Shown here: positions 8,231-17,068 of the stretch, in pieces
Layout of the letters: the number at the start of each line of letters is the position of its first letter
Position numbering within the stretch: the stretch's first letter is position 1
Notes under the pieces: model-generated
The model's database searches: none
What the model was told of the DNA's origin: nothing
Seen by the model: only the letters and a program-made list of their open reading frames with translations
Position numbers and translations under genes: made by a program
Assembly: GCF_000502835.1 (NCBI RefSeq)
Contig: NZ_AYVL01000014.1
Location: 112,672-176,671, forward strand
DNA from: Mesorhizobium sp. LSJC280B00
GTDB lineage: Bacteria > Pseudomonadota > Alphaproteobacteria > Rhizobiales > Rhizobiaceae
Direction of reading: 5' to 3'
Length of the DNA stretch: 64,000 nt

Positions 8231-8638
8231 ATGCCGATCATCAATGTCAGCGTTACCGGCAAGCCCGATGCCGCTTTGTCCGCCGCCATTGCCAAGGAAG
8301 TGACCGAACTGACGGCCACGCATCTGCGCAAGGACGCGACGATCACAGCTGTTGCCATTTCCTATCACGACCCCGAGCACTGGTTCGCCGGCGGCAAGTC
8401 GCTGGCCGAGCATGGCACCAACACGGCCTGGCTCGACATCAAGGTTGTCGACGGCACCAACACCAAGCTCGAACTGGAGGCGTATCTGCAGGCAATTTTC
8501 GCGGCATTCGGCCGGCTGCTGGGTAAGGTGCATGAGGAAAGCTACGCCCTCGTGCATGAAGTGCCTGCAGCCGCCTATGGCTTTGGCGGCAAGACGCAGG
8601 AATTCCGGTTCATCAGCGGAAGGATGAAAGCGGCGTAG
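8231..8638 (+). CDS. Tautomerase family protein
   Basis: A 135-residue protein starting MPIINVSV. Pro2 is the expected catalytic base of the 4-oxalocrotonate tautomerase superfamily once Met1 is removed. An in-frame ATG 51 bases upstream is rejected because it would bury Pro2 and because GAGGAGAAG precedes 8231. It is about twice the length of the short 4-OT subunits, so it probably belongs to a longer tautomerase subgroup. It is likely controlled by the divergent LysR gene. Confidence 0.8.
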   Translation: MPIINVSVTGKPDAALSAAIAKEVTELTATHLRKDATITAVAISYHDPEHWFAGGKSLAEHGTNTAWLDIKVVDGTNTKLELEAYLQAIFAAFGRLLGKVHEESYALVHEVPAAAYGFGGKTQEFRFISGRMKAA

Positions 8639-8779
8639 CTGCGATAGGCAGCCGAGCCGAATCAAACATAGAAGAGAAGGAAAAATGGAGCCGCATTGAC
8701 GTTGATCCAACTTCGGCTAGGTTCTCACCCGAAGCGGCCACTGAAGAGCCGTGACGTGAGATCGTTGGGAGATGCGGCG

Positions 8780-11002
8780 ATGATCCTGACACTGGCGCTG
8801 CTTGCGGGTCTTGTCGCGGCCTGGCTGCTGATCGGCGTGGTGGAGAAGTTCCGCCTCGGCCTGCGTTTGAGCCAGGCGCTGCTCTACGTGCCGTTCAAGC
8901 TCGCCTACCGGATCAGCGACGAGCGCATCAAGATTGCGCGCAGGTCGGTGGCCCCGGTCATCTATGTCATCTGGCATCAGTCACGCATCGAGCCGGCGCT
9001 GATGCTGTCGCTGCTGCCGGAGGACACGCTGCACATCCTCGACCAGGCTTCGGCCAGATCGCCGTGGCTGGAGCCGTGGCGCGAGCTCGGCCGCACAATC
9101 GCCTTCAACGCCGAGCATGTCTTCGTCAGCCGCAGATTGGTGCGGGTGCTGAAGGGCAAGGGCCGGCTCGCCGTTTACCTGCCGGATGCGGTCGAGCCAG
9201 ACGTCAAGTCGTTTCGGTTGTTTCGCGCCATCACCCGTATCGCCATGCAGGCCGACGCCCGTATCGTGCCGGTCTTCGTTGCCGGCGCACGCAGCCTGCC
9301 GGCCTCGCTGACGCCGGCGGACAAGGCGCCGCGCCATTGGTTTCCGCAGCTGTCGATCAGCGCGCTGGAGCCGATGACCATCGCCGAGCTGGTGGCGCGG
9401 AACCCAGATCAGGCCTCCAATACCAATGCGCTGTTTGATCGCTTCGCCGAGGCCAGGCTTTTCGGCAGTGATCTCGACCGAGGGCTGTTCCTCGCCATGC
9501 GCGATGCGGCCGACCGTGTTGGCGCTTCGCACCCAATAATCGAGGACGTCATTGGCGGTGCCCTGAGCTACCGGAAAGTGTTCATCGGCGCCAGGGTTTT
9601 GGGCCGACGGTTCGAGGCAATAACAGCGCCGGGCGAAGCGGTTGGGCTGCTCCTGCCCAACGCCAATGGCGTCGTGCTGTCGTTCGTCGGACTTTTGTCG
9701 GCTGCGCGGGTGGCAGCAATGATCAACTATACCGCCGGCCCGGCCAGCGTCACCGCCGCCGTCCGCACGGCGATGATCCGAACCGTGGTCTCCTCACGCG
9801 CCTTTGTCGAAAAGGCCAACCTCGCCGACATCGTCGAGGCGGTGGAAAAGGGCGGGGCGAAACTGCTGTGGCTGGAGGATGTCCGCGCAAGCGTGACCGT
9901 GCTGGACAAGGCCGCAGCCGGCTTGCTGTGGCGCTGGCCGTTGCAGCGCCAGGATGCAGCCAAGCCGGCGGTGATCCTGTTCACCTCCGGCTCGGAAGGC
10001 ACGCCCAAGGCCGTGGTGCTGTCGCACCGGAACCTTCTTGCCAATGCGATGCAGGCGGAAGCTCGCATCACCATCTCGCCGGCCGATATCCTGCTCAACG
10101 TGCTGCCGGTGTTCCACTCGTTCGGGCTGACCGGCGGCACCATCCTGCCGCTGGTCACCGGAGTAAAGCTGTTCCTCTACCCGTCACCGCTCCACTACAA
10201 ACTTATTCCGGAGGTGGCGCGCAAGGTCCGGCCGACGGTGATGTTCGGCACCGACACGTTCCTCGCCAACTATGCCCGCACCGCCAAGGACGGCGATTTT
10301 TCCAGCCTGCGCTTCGTCGTGGCCGGTGCCGAGGCGGTGAAGCCGGAGACGCGCCGGGTTTACCGCGAGCGCTTCCAGGCCGAGATCATCGAAGGTTTTG
10401 GCTTGACCGAGGCCGCACCAGTGGTTGCCGTCAACACCGCCATCCACGGCCGCGACGGAACGGTCGGGCGGCTGCTGCCGGACATGCGCATGAAACTCGA
10501 ACCGGTCGAAGGCATCAGCGACGCCGGCCGGCTGTGGCTCGACGGGCCGAACCTGATGATGGGCTACATGACCGGCGACCGGCCTGGCGAGCTGCAGCCG
10601 CTCGAAGGCTGGCACGACACCGGCGATATCGTTTCGGTCGATCGCGAAGGCTTCATCACCATTCGCGGCCGCGCCAAGCGCTTCGCCAAGATAGCCGGCG
10701 AGATGGTATCGCTTGGTGCGGTCGAGATGCTGGTGCAGTCGCTGTGGCCGGAAGAGCATCACGCCGTGGTAGCGGTGCCGGACAAGCGGCGCGGCGAGCG
10801 CCTCGTTCTGGTCACCACCGCCGACAATGCCGATCCCCACGAATTGCGCGAATTCGGCAAAAAAGCCGGCGCGGCCGAACTGATGGTGCCGAACGACATC
10901 GTCAAGGTCGAGGAGATCCCTGTACTGGGCTCCGGCAAGACCGACTATGTCTCGACTAGAAAGCTGGCACTCGAGAGGCTGGGACTGAGCGCAGCCGCCT
11001 GA
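8780..11002 (+). CDS. Acyltransferase / acyl-CoA (acyl-ACP) synthetase fusion, Aas-like
   Basis: A 740-residue fusion. Residues 1-22 are hydrophobic. A PlsC-type lysophospholipid acyltransferase domain follows, and then an AMP-forming acyl ligase with TSGSEGTPK at 402-410. This layout matches E. coli Aas, which reacylates 2-acyl-glycerophosphoethanolamine. The acyltransferase motif is HQSRIE (His66-Glu71), so the usual HX4D aspartate is glutamate. The start at 8780 is preferred over 8696 because GGGAG lies 10-14 bases upstream and the N-terminus becomes a normal membrane anchor. It probably serves phospholipid turnover or exogenous fatty acid use. Confidence 0.85.
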   Translation: MILTLALLAGLVAAWLLIGVVEKFRLGLRLSQALLYVPFKLAYRISDERIKIARRSVAPVIYVIWHQSRIEPALMLSLLPEDTLHILDQASARSPWLEPWRELGRTIAFNAEHVFVSRRLVRVLKGKGRLAVYLPDAVEPDVKSFRLFRAITRIAMQADARIVPVFVAGARSLPASLTPADKAPRHWFPQLSISALEPMTIAELVARNPDQASNTNALFDRFAEARLFGSDLDRGLFLAMRDAADRVGASHPIIEDVIGGALSYRKVFIGARVLGRRFEAITAPGEAVGLLLPNANGVVLSFVGLLSAARVAAMINYTAGPASVTAAVRTAMIRTVVSSRAFVEKANLADIVEAVEKGGAKLLWLEDVRASVTVLDKAAAGLLWRWPLQRQDAAKPAVILFTSGSEGTPKAVVLSHRNLLANAMQAEARITISPADILLNVLPVFHSFGLTGGTILPLVTGVKLFLYPSPLHYKLIPEVARKVRPTVMFGTDTFLANYARTAKDGDFSSLRFVVAGAEAVKPETRRVYRERFQAEIIEGFGLTEAAPVVAVNTAIHGRDGTVGRLLPDMRMKLEPVEGISDAGRLWLDGPNLMMGYMTGDRPGELQPLEGWHDTGDIVSVDREGFITIRGRAKRFAKIAGEMVSLGAVEMLVQSLWPEEHHAVVAVPDKRRGERLVLVTTADNADPHELREFGKKAGAAELMVPNDIVKVEEIPVLGSGKTDYVSTRKLALERLGLSAAA

Positions 11003-11020
11003 GGTTTGCTGTCGAGAACT

Positions 11021-11127
11021 CTAAAGCGCGTCGCGTTCGACCGGCCTTGTGCGACGCGCTTTAGATTCTTGCTTTTATGCATGCCGTTATCGCAAAACCG
11101 CTGCACACTTTTGCGCGAATGCATTAG
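11021..11127. repeat. Composite double-hairpin repeat (copy 1)
   Basis: The first half is a perfect 14-bp inverted repeat, CTAAAGCGCGTCGC (11021-11034) and GCGACGCGCTTTAG (11051-11064). The second half (11075-11127) starts TTATGCATGCCGTTATC and ends GCGAATGCATTAG. Its core is shared with 51808-51862, including AAAACCGC and GCACACTTTTG. Such extragenic elements are typical of rhizobial chromosomes. It covers the stop codon of the leftward small membrane protein gene and may terminate the acyl-ligase transcript. Confidence 0.75.
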
Positions 11128-11387
11128 AAGACCACCACCGACAACAGCAGAATGGCGCCGACCGCCATCATCAGCAGGCCCGGCCAGTTCTGCGACAGGC
11201 CGAGAAAACGGAGCCCGCGCCGCCGCGGCTCCAGGGTCGGACCTGGTGTTGCGAGATAAGGCGTCGGACTGTCCGGCGCGGTGGAGACAGCGGCCGGTTC
11301 ACTAAGCCGCCCGCGCATGATGGCTGCTACCGCCATATAGACGAGGCCGGCGACAGTCAGTAACACGCCGATGAGGATGACAGCCAT
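11124..11387 (-). CDS. Small two-helix membrane protein, hypothetical
   Basis: An 87-residue protein with hydrophobic segments at about residues 3-24 and 67-87, joined by a Pro/Thr-rich, then Arg-rich loop. No family is recognised. The stop codon lies inside the composite repeat, so the gene's 3' end was formed or trimmed by that element. The ATG at 11387 has AGGAGAAAT just upstream, a good ribosome site. Confidence 0.65.
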   Translation of the reverse strand: MAVILIGVLLTVAGLVYMAVAAIMRGRLSEPAAVSTAPDSPTPYLATPGPTLEPRRRGLRFLGLSQNWPGLLMMAVGAILLLSVVVF

Positions 11388-11636
11388 TTCTCCTCGTTTC
11401 CGATGGTTCTGAGCCCGATGCGGCAGCTTGCGCGACGTAGATGACGTACCACGAGCAGCCGCTCAGACGGACCTACCAAACACAAACGGTCTAGCCGCCC
11501 AGCAAGTTCCGAAACCGGTGTTTTTGAGGTGCATTCCACAGCGCCGCGCGCTGTGTGAGCCGGTCCTGAGTCTAAACGGACGACCCTTTTCGGAATCATG
11601 CACTGCCAGGCGCAACGCGAACTGGCACCAAATCTG

Positions 11637-12452
11637 TCAACCAATATCCGAGGACGGCACCTTCTCGCCTTCGCGCTTGGCGCGTCTCGAATAGGCGCGC
11701 ACGCTGAACGGCAAGAAGACCAGATAGCCGGCAACCGAGGCCGTCAGCGTATACCAGGGATAGGTCATCAAAAGCAGGACGTAGAGGACGACTGCGAGGA
11801 TGATCGGCAGCACCCTGTCGCCCGGTATCCTGACGCTCTTGCCGGAATAGACGGGCAGTCTGCTGACCAGCAGGAACGCCACCAATATTGTAAAGCCGGT
11901 GGCAATGAAGGCTGCCAGGCGGCTGGGTTCAAGCCCAAGCCTGAGGAAGAACAGATAGAGCGGCAGCATCACCAGCACCGCACCCGCCGGCGCCGGCACG
12001 CCGACGAAATATTCGGTCTGCCACTGCGGACGGTCGAGCTCTTCGTCGAGCACGTTGAAACGGGCAAGCCTCATCCCACAGGCGATGGTGAACAGCAGCG
12101 CGGCGATCCAGCCCGGCGAACCTGCCCTGTCGAGCAGAAAGGCATAGAGCACCAGCGCCGGTGCCACGCCGAAATTGACGATATCGGCCAGCGAATCCAT
12201 CTGGGCGCCGAATTTGGAAGTCGCCTTCAGCATTCGCGCCAGACGGCCGTCGATACCATCGAGGAAGGCCGCGAGCAGCACCATTACCACCGCTGGCTCG
12301 AAGCGGCCCTCGAAGCCGAAGCGAATACCTGACAGGCCGGCGCAGATGGCGAGCACCGTGACCAAATTGGGCAGCACCATGCGCATCGGGATTTCGCGAA
12401 TGCGCGGGCCACCGCCGCCATGCGCCTCGAATTTCTTGAACGGCGGGGCCAC
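11637..12452 (-). CDS. pssA: CDP-diacylglycerol--serine O-phosphatidyltransferase
   Basis: A 271-residue membrane enzyme making phosphatidylserine from CDP-diacylglycerol and serine. The CDP-alcohol phosphatidyltransferase signature DGx2ARx8Gx3Dx3D is intact from Asp68 to Asp90. Several membrane helices surround it. The start is GTG at 12452, three bases after the psd stop, so the two genes form one operon for phosphatidylethanolamine synthesis. The order psd then pssA is conserved in rhizobia. Confidence 0.93.
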   Translation of the reverse strand: MAPPFKKFEAHGGGGPRIREIPMRMVLPNLVTVLAICAGLSGIRFGFEGRFEPAVVMVLLAAFLDGIDGRLARMLKATSKFGAQMDSLADIVNFGVAPALVLYAFLLDRAGSPGWIAALLFTIACGMRLARFNVLDEELDRPQWQTEYFVGVPAPAGAVLVMLPLYLFFLRLGLEPSRLAAFIATGFTILVAFLLVSRLPVYSGKSVRIPGDRVLPIILAVVLYVLLLMTYPWYTLTASVAGYLVFLPFSVRAYSRRAKREGEKVPSSDIG

Positions 12453-12455
12453 CGG

Positions 12456-13154
12456 TCAGGAGATCCGCACGAGCGGCGTTGCGGCAACGCCGCCGAATTC
12501 CGCCAGCACCGTCTCACCGCCAACCGCGGTCTGGCCGACGGCGACACGCGGCGTCGCGGTCGAGGGCAGGAATACATCGACGCGCGAGCCAAAGCGGATC
12601 AGCCCGAAGCGCTCGCCGGTGCCGATGGCGCCGCCGGGCTCGGCCCAGCAGACGATGCGCCGCGCCACAAGGCCGGCGATCTGCACCGCGGCGACCGTTC
12701 CATTGGGGCTTTCGATGACCAGCCCGTTGCGCTCGTTCTCGGTGCTCGCCTTGTCGAGTTCGGCATTGAGGAATTTTCCTGGCCGATGCTCGATCCTAGA
12801 AATGCGGCCACGCACCGGAGAGCGGTTAACGTGGCAGGAAAAGACGTTCATGAATACCGAGATGCGGGTCATTTCGCCGCCGCCGAGGCCAAGCTCGCGC
12901 GGCGGCACGGCCGGGCCAACCGCTGAGACGATGCCGTCGGCCGGGCTGACAACCAGCCGGTCGTCGATCGGCGTGACACGCTCGGGATCGCGGAAGAAAT
13001 AGGCGCACCAGGCCGTCAGGATGAGACCGATCCAGAACAGGGTCGAGGAGAAGTAGCCAAGAAAGAGCGTCGCCGCGCCGAACGCAGCGATAAAGGGATA
13101 ACCCTCGCGATGGATCGGAACGAACGCATTCTTGATCGTGTCAACGAGGCTCAT
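12456..13154 (-). CDS. psd: Phosphatidylserine decarboxylase proenzyme
   Basis: A 232-residue proenzyme of the short PSD-A type. The autocleavage site is the Gly189-Ser190 pair in RFGSRVDVF. Cleavage would give a small alpha chain with a pyruvoyl group made from Ser190. The enzyme converts phosphatidylserine to phosphatidylethanolamine at the inner membrane, and N-terminal hydrophobic segments are visible. pssA follows immediately. Confidence 0.95.
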   Translation of the reverse strand: MSLVDTIKNAFVPIHREGYPFIAAFGAATLFLGYFSSTLFWIGLILTAWCAYFFRDPERVTPIDDRLVVSPADGIVSAVGPAVPPRELGLGGGEMTRISVFMNVFSCHVNRSPVRGRISRIEHRPGKFLNAELDKASTENERNGLVIESPNGTVAAVQIAGLVARRIVCWAEPGGAIGTGERFGLIRFGSRVDVFLPSTATPRVAVGQTAVGGETVLAEFGGVAATPLVRIS

Positions 13155-13417
13155 GGGATGAGGGCAACCTTGGTTCCAAGTCCGGCCTCAATAGCGGAAA
13201 CACCCCGCGGTCGCAACGCGACAATGAGAGCGCTCGGGGGGTGGCGGTCGCCGCCGTTTCAGGATGCCGTTAGCAGCATCCGGACCGCCGAAGCGATCAA
13301 CCGGAAATGTTCATTGCGATTGTCGGAACGCAGCACTCTCGCCCGTCCTTGGCAAGACAGCGCCTCTCATCGGCCTTTCGGCCATGACGATTTGCGCAAA
13401 CCCGAGGTTCTCGGCCC

Positions 13418-14284
13418 ATGCAGAAATCAGCAGCTAGGCAAGTGCAAGTGGTGATGAACGGCTTGGCCTTCGGCGAGTCACCGCGCTGGCACGACGGCCG
13501 GCTGTGGTTCTGCAACTGGGGCACAGGCCAGATCATCGCCGTTGACGCCCTGGGCAACAGCGAGATCGCGCTCACCGTGCCGGCCACCCTGCCCTATTCC
13601 ATTGACTGGCTGCCGGACGGGCGCCTGCTTGTCGTCTCCGGCTGCGAAGGGCTGATCCTCAGGCAGGAGGCAGACGGGAGGCTGGTCACCCATGCCGATC
13701 TGAGACACCTGTCGAAGAGCCCGTGGAACGAGATCGTCGTCGATGGACGCGGCAACATCTATGTCAATGGTGGTGGGCCTGCTCCGGGTCCCGGCCAGCA
13801 TTTCGGCCCCGGCGCCATCGTGCTGGTCGCGCCTGACGGCTCGGTTCAGCAGGTGGCTGAGAACCTCGCCTTCGCCAATGGCATGGCGGTGACGCCTGAC
13901 AACAAGACGCTTATCGTTGCCGAGTCCCACGCCAACCGGCTGACCGCCTTCGACATCGCTGCCGATGGTGGCCTTTCCAACCGGAGGGTCTGGGCCGATC
14001 TCGGCAACGGTTTTCCCGACGGCATCTGCCTCGATGCCGAAGGTGCGGCGTGGTACGCTGACGTTCCCAACCGGCATTGCGTGCGGGTGCGCGAGGGCGG
14101 TGCAATGCTCGAAAGCGTCGACGTCGATCGCGGCTGTTTTGCCTGCATGCTCGGCGGCAGCGAGGGAAAAACGCTGTTCATCGTCGCCGCCGAATGGCGC
14201 GGCTTCGAACATATGATCAGCGATGCCCGTACCGGCCAGGTGCTCAGGATCGAGGCTACCACGCCGGGCGCCGGCTGGCCGTAG
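13418..14284 (+). CDS. SMP-30/gluconolactonase family protein
   Basis: A 288-residue beta-propeller of the SMP-30/gluconolactonase/LRE-like family. The candidate metal ligand Glu20 is in FGESPRW, and a later PDGICLDAEGAAW stretch carries the typical Asp. Members hydrolyse sugar lactones or related esters, and the substrate here is unknown. There is no signal peptide. It is convergent with the next gene, with a five-base gap. Confidence 0.85.
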   Translation: MQKSAARQVQVVMNGLAFGESPRWHDGRLWFCNWGTGQIIAVDALGNSEIALTVPATLPYSIDWLPDGRLLVVSGCEGLILRQEADGRLVTHADLRHLSKSPWNEIVVDGRGNIYVNGGGPAPGPGQHFGPGAIVLVAPDGSVQQVAENLAFANGMAVTPDNKTLIVAESHANRLTAFDIAADGGLSNRRVWADLGNGFPDGICLDAEGAAWYADVPNRHCVRVREGGAMLESVDVDRGCFACMLGGSEGKTLFIVAAEWRGFEHMISDARTGQVLRIEATTPGAGWP

Positions 14285-14289
14285 AGAGC

Positions 14290-14637
14290 TTACATCCCGG
14301 GAATCCGCTGATAGTTGGCAATATCGGCCTTGACGCCAAGTCGCGCGATGGTCTCCTGAGGCTTGAAGCCGCTGCGCTCATGCGCGGCCTTGATGATCGG
14401 CACGACCTTGTCGACGGCGGCCTGCCCTTCCCATTCGACAATGGTCACGAGGTTGAACTCGCCCGGCCCCGAGAATTGCTCAAGCAGGAAATCCTGGACG
14501 AACCCTTGCTGCTGGCGCAGCAAATCATGCGTCATCCGGACCTTGGCAAGAATCTCCTCGCGGGCGTTGGCCGGAACGACAAACTTGTCCACCCGGAATA
14601 TACTGCCGCCACTAACTGCCTGATTTATCCCATTCAT
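14290..14637 (-). CDS. Antibiotic biosynthesis monooxygenase (ABM) domain protein
   Basis: A 115-residue single-domain protein with the dimeric ferredoxin-like ABM pattern (FRVDKFVVPANAREEIL, then a central VTIVEW strand). Family members include quinol and haem monooxygenases, but the substrate cannot be assigned. The ATG at 14637 is chosen because GGAG lies about 10 bases upstream. In-frame ATGs further upstream (14682 and 14667) lack a comparable site. Confidence 0.75.
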   Translation of the reverse strand: MNGINQAVSGGSIFRVDKFVVPANAREEILAKVRMTHDLLRQQQGFVQDFLLEQFSGPGEFNLVTIVEWEGQAAVDKVVPIIKAAHERSGFKPQETIARLGVKADIANYQRIPGM

Positions 14638-14726
14638 ATCGATTGTCTCCGTTTTTGAACGACGCATCTTGCTGCGATCCAAAACGGCCTACGATCTCAA
14701 CTTAAGTTGAGGTCAAGCACGAATTT

Positions 14727-16613
14727 TCAGCTCACCTCCGAGGTGCGGCGGCGGACGACGACGCCGAACTCGTCGCTTTCGCGGGCAATGCGCAGCCGCT
14801 CCTCGGCCTCGCTTGCCTCGCGCTGGCGGTCCCACATTGATGCATAAAGGCCGCGCTTGGCTATCAAGGCGACATGGGTGCCGCGCTCGGCGATCTGGCC
14901 ATCCTGCAGGACGATGATCTCGTCGGCCGAAATCACTGTGGACAGCCGATGGGCGATGACGAGGGTGGTGCGGCCCTGGCTGACCAGGTCGAGTGCCGCC
15001 TGGATCTCCTGCTCGGTGTGGCTGTCCAGCGCCGAGGTCGCCTCGTCGAGCATCAGGATCGGCGGTGCCTTCAAAATGGTGCGGGCAATCGCCACCCGCT
15101 GCTTCTCGCCGCCGGACAGTTTTAATCCGCGCTCGCCGACCATTGAGCGATAGCCGTCGGGCAGCCGCTCGATGAACGGTCCGATCTGGGCCAGTTCTGC
15201 CGCCTTGCGCACATCCTCCTCGCTGGCGCCGACGCGGCCGTAGCGGATGTTGTAGGCGATGGTGTCGTTAAACAGCACCGTGTCCTGCGGCACCATGCCG
15301 ATGGCAGCGCGCAAGCTCTCCTGCGTCACGTCGCGAATGTCCTGGCCGTCGATTAGAATCTTGCCGCGCTGGATATCGTAGAAGCGAAACAGAAGCCGCG
15401 AAATGGTCGACTTGCCGGCTCCGGAGGGGCCGACGATGGCCACCGTCTTGCCGGCTGGCACCTCGAAGCTGATGCCCTTCAGGATCTTGCGGTTGGGGTC
15501 GTAGGAAAAATGTACGTCGCGGAACTCGACCCTGCCGGCATCGACGACCAGCGGCTTGGCGCCCGGCCGATCGACGATCTCACGCTTGACGTCGAGCAGA
15601 TCGAACATATTTTCGATGTCGGTCAGGCCCTGGCGAATTTCGCGGTAGATCATGCCGATGAAATTCAGCGGCACCGAAAGCTGCATGAGCATGGCGTTGA
15701 CGAAGACGAAATCGCCGACGCTCTGTGTGCCCGCCTTCACCTCGAGCGCCGACATCACCATGACGACGGTCATGCCGATACCGAAGATCACACCTTGGCC
15801 GAAGTTCAGCCAGCCAAGCGAGGTCCAGGTCCTGGTCGCCGCCAACTCATAGCGCGCCGTGGACCGGTCGAACCGCTCGGCCTCCATGGCTTCGTTATTG
15901 AAATATTTGACTGTTTCGTAGTTGAGCAGCGAGTCGATCGCCTTCGTGCTGGCTTCATTGTCGCTTTCGTTCATCTCACGGCGGATCGAAATACGCCAAT
16001 CGCTCGCCCTGACGGTGAACCAGACATAGAGCCAGACCGTGACCGCGATCACCAAGACGTATAGCCAGCCATAGGTGACGGCGAAGATGCCGGCGGTGAG
16101 CGCGAATTCGACGATTGTCGGCGCCGTCGCCAGCATGGTGAAGCGGACGATCGTCTCGATGCCCTTGGTGCCGCGCTCGATGACGCGCGACAGTCCGCCG
16201 GTGCGCCGTTCGAGGTGGAAGCGCAGCGACAGTTCGTGCATGTGCACGAAGGTGCGGAAGGCGAGCCGGCGCACCGCATGCTGGCCGACCCGTGCAAACA
16301 GGGCGTCGCGCAACTGGTTGAAGCCGAGCTGCACCAGCCGCACGGCATTGTAGGCGACGACCAGCATGACCGGCGCCAGCAGCAGGGCCGGCAGCGGCGG
16401 CGGCGATTTGCTATCGCCGGCCAGTGCGTCGGTCGCCCATTTGAAGAAATAGGGTCCGGCCACCAGGGTCAGCTTGGCGACAACCAGCAGTACGGTTGCC
16501 CACACCACGCGCGCCCTCAGGTCGGCACGGTCGGCCGGCCACATATAGGGCCAGAGATTGCGCAACGTTCTGAAGGTCGAGCCGGAATCTGCGGAAACGG
16601 TTTTCTCGGCCAT
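14727..16613 (-). CDS. ATM1/HMT1-type ABC exporter (permease-ATPase fusion)
   Basis: A 628-residue half-transporter with six membrane helices in the first 330 residues and a C-terminal ATPase. Walker A GPSGAGKST is at about 394-402 (Lys401), the signature LSGGEKQR and Walker B ILMLDEATSALD follow. The YETVKYFNNE motif in the membrane part is characteristic of the ATM1/ABCB7 group, which exports glutathione-linked sulfur or metal compounds. An ArsR-type regulator with many cysteines lies 20 bp upstream, which suggests metal- or thiol-responsive control. Confidence 0.9.
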   Translation of the reverse strand: MAEKTVSADSGSTFRTLRNLWPYMWPADRADLRARVVWATVLLVVAKLTLVAGPYFFKWATDALAGDSKSPPPLPALLLAPVMLVVAYNAVRLVQLGFNQLRDALFARVGQHAVRRLAFRTFVHMHELSLRFHLERRTGGLSRVIERGTKGIETIVRFTMLATAPTIVEFALTAGIFAVTYGWLYVLVIAVTVWLYVWFTVRASDWRISIRREMNESDNEASTKAIDSLLNYETVKYFNNEAMEAERFDRSTARYELAATRTWTSLGWLNFGQGVIFGIGMTVVMVMSALEVKAGTQSVGDFVFVNAMLMQLSVPLNFIGMIYREIRQGLTDIENMFDLLDVKREIVDRPGAKPLVVDAGRVEFRDVHFSYDPNRKILKGISFEVPAGKTVAIVGPSGAGKSTISRLLFRFYDIQRGKILIDGQDIRDVTQESLRAAIGMVPQDTVLFNDTIAYNIRYGRVGASEEDVRKAAELAQIGPFIERLPDGYRSMVGERGLKLSGGEKQRVAIARTILKAPPILMLDEATSALDSHTEQEIQAALDLVSQGRTTLVIAHRLSTVISADEIIVLQDGQIAERGTHVALIAKRGLYASMWDRQREASEAEERLRIARESDEFGVVVRRRTSEVS

Positions 16614-16633
16614 TCTTGTTTACCTTTATGATT

Positions 16634-17008
16634 TTAGCGGCCGGAGCAGCAGGAATCGACCAGCGCGGCCAGCGATGCCGAAACATCGGCGAGCGCGGCG
16701 CGGTCGAGCTCATAGCGCGAGCGCTGGCGGTCAGGCTCGAAGCGGATCAGCCCGGCCTCGACCAGGATCTTCAAATGCTGGGAAACGGTGGACTGCGCCA
16801 GGTCGAGATGCTCGACGACCTCGCGACAGCAGCAGGAACGGCTTGCGGAAAGGTGTTTGAGAATTTCGATCCGCGCTGGATGCGAAAGGGCCGCGAGCCG
16901 GACCGCGACAGCGCGGCTATCCGGCGTGCAGTTGGCCGGCGTGCAGTTGGCCGGCGCGCGTTCATCTGCCGCGCGGCTTCGGTCCGTTACGAGGGGGGAT
17001 TCGGTCAT
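16634..17008 (-). CDS. ArsR/SmtB family metalloregulator
   Basis: A 124-residue winged-helix repressor. The DNA-recognition helix lies in LDLAQSTVSQHLKIL. Cysteines cluster at 59-61 (SCCCREV) and 120-121 near the C-terminus, a plausible metal or arsenite site. Two more (22 and 27) come from an exact 15-bp tandem duplication that repeats PANCT. It is the promoter-proximal gene of an operon with the ATM1-like exporter, which it probably represses. Confidence 0.88.
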   Translation of the reverse strand: MTESPLVTDRSRAADERAPANCTPANCTPDSRAVAVRLAALSHPARIEILKHLSASRSCCCREVVEHLDLAQSTVSQHLKILVEAGLIRFEPDRQRSRYELDRAALADVSASLAALVDSCCSGR

Positions 17009-17068
17009 CGTCCATCGGCGATAAACGATGACTGGCCCTGCCGCAAGCTATCCTGATGGGCAGAACGG

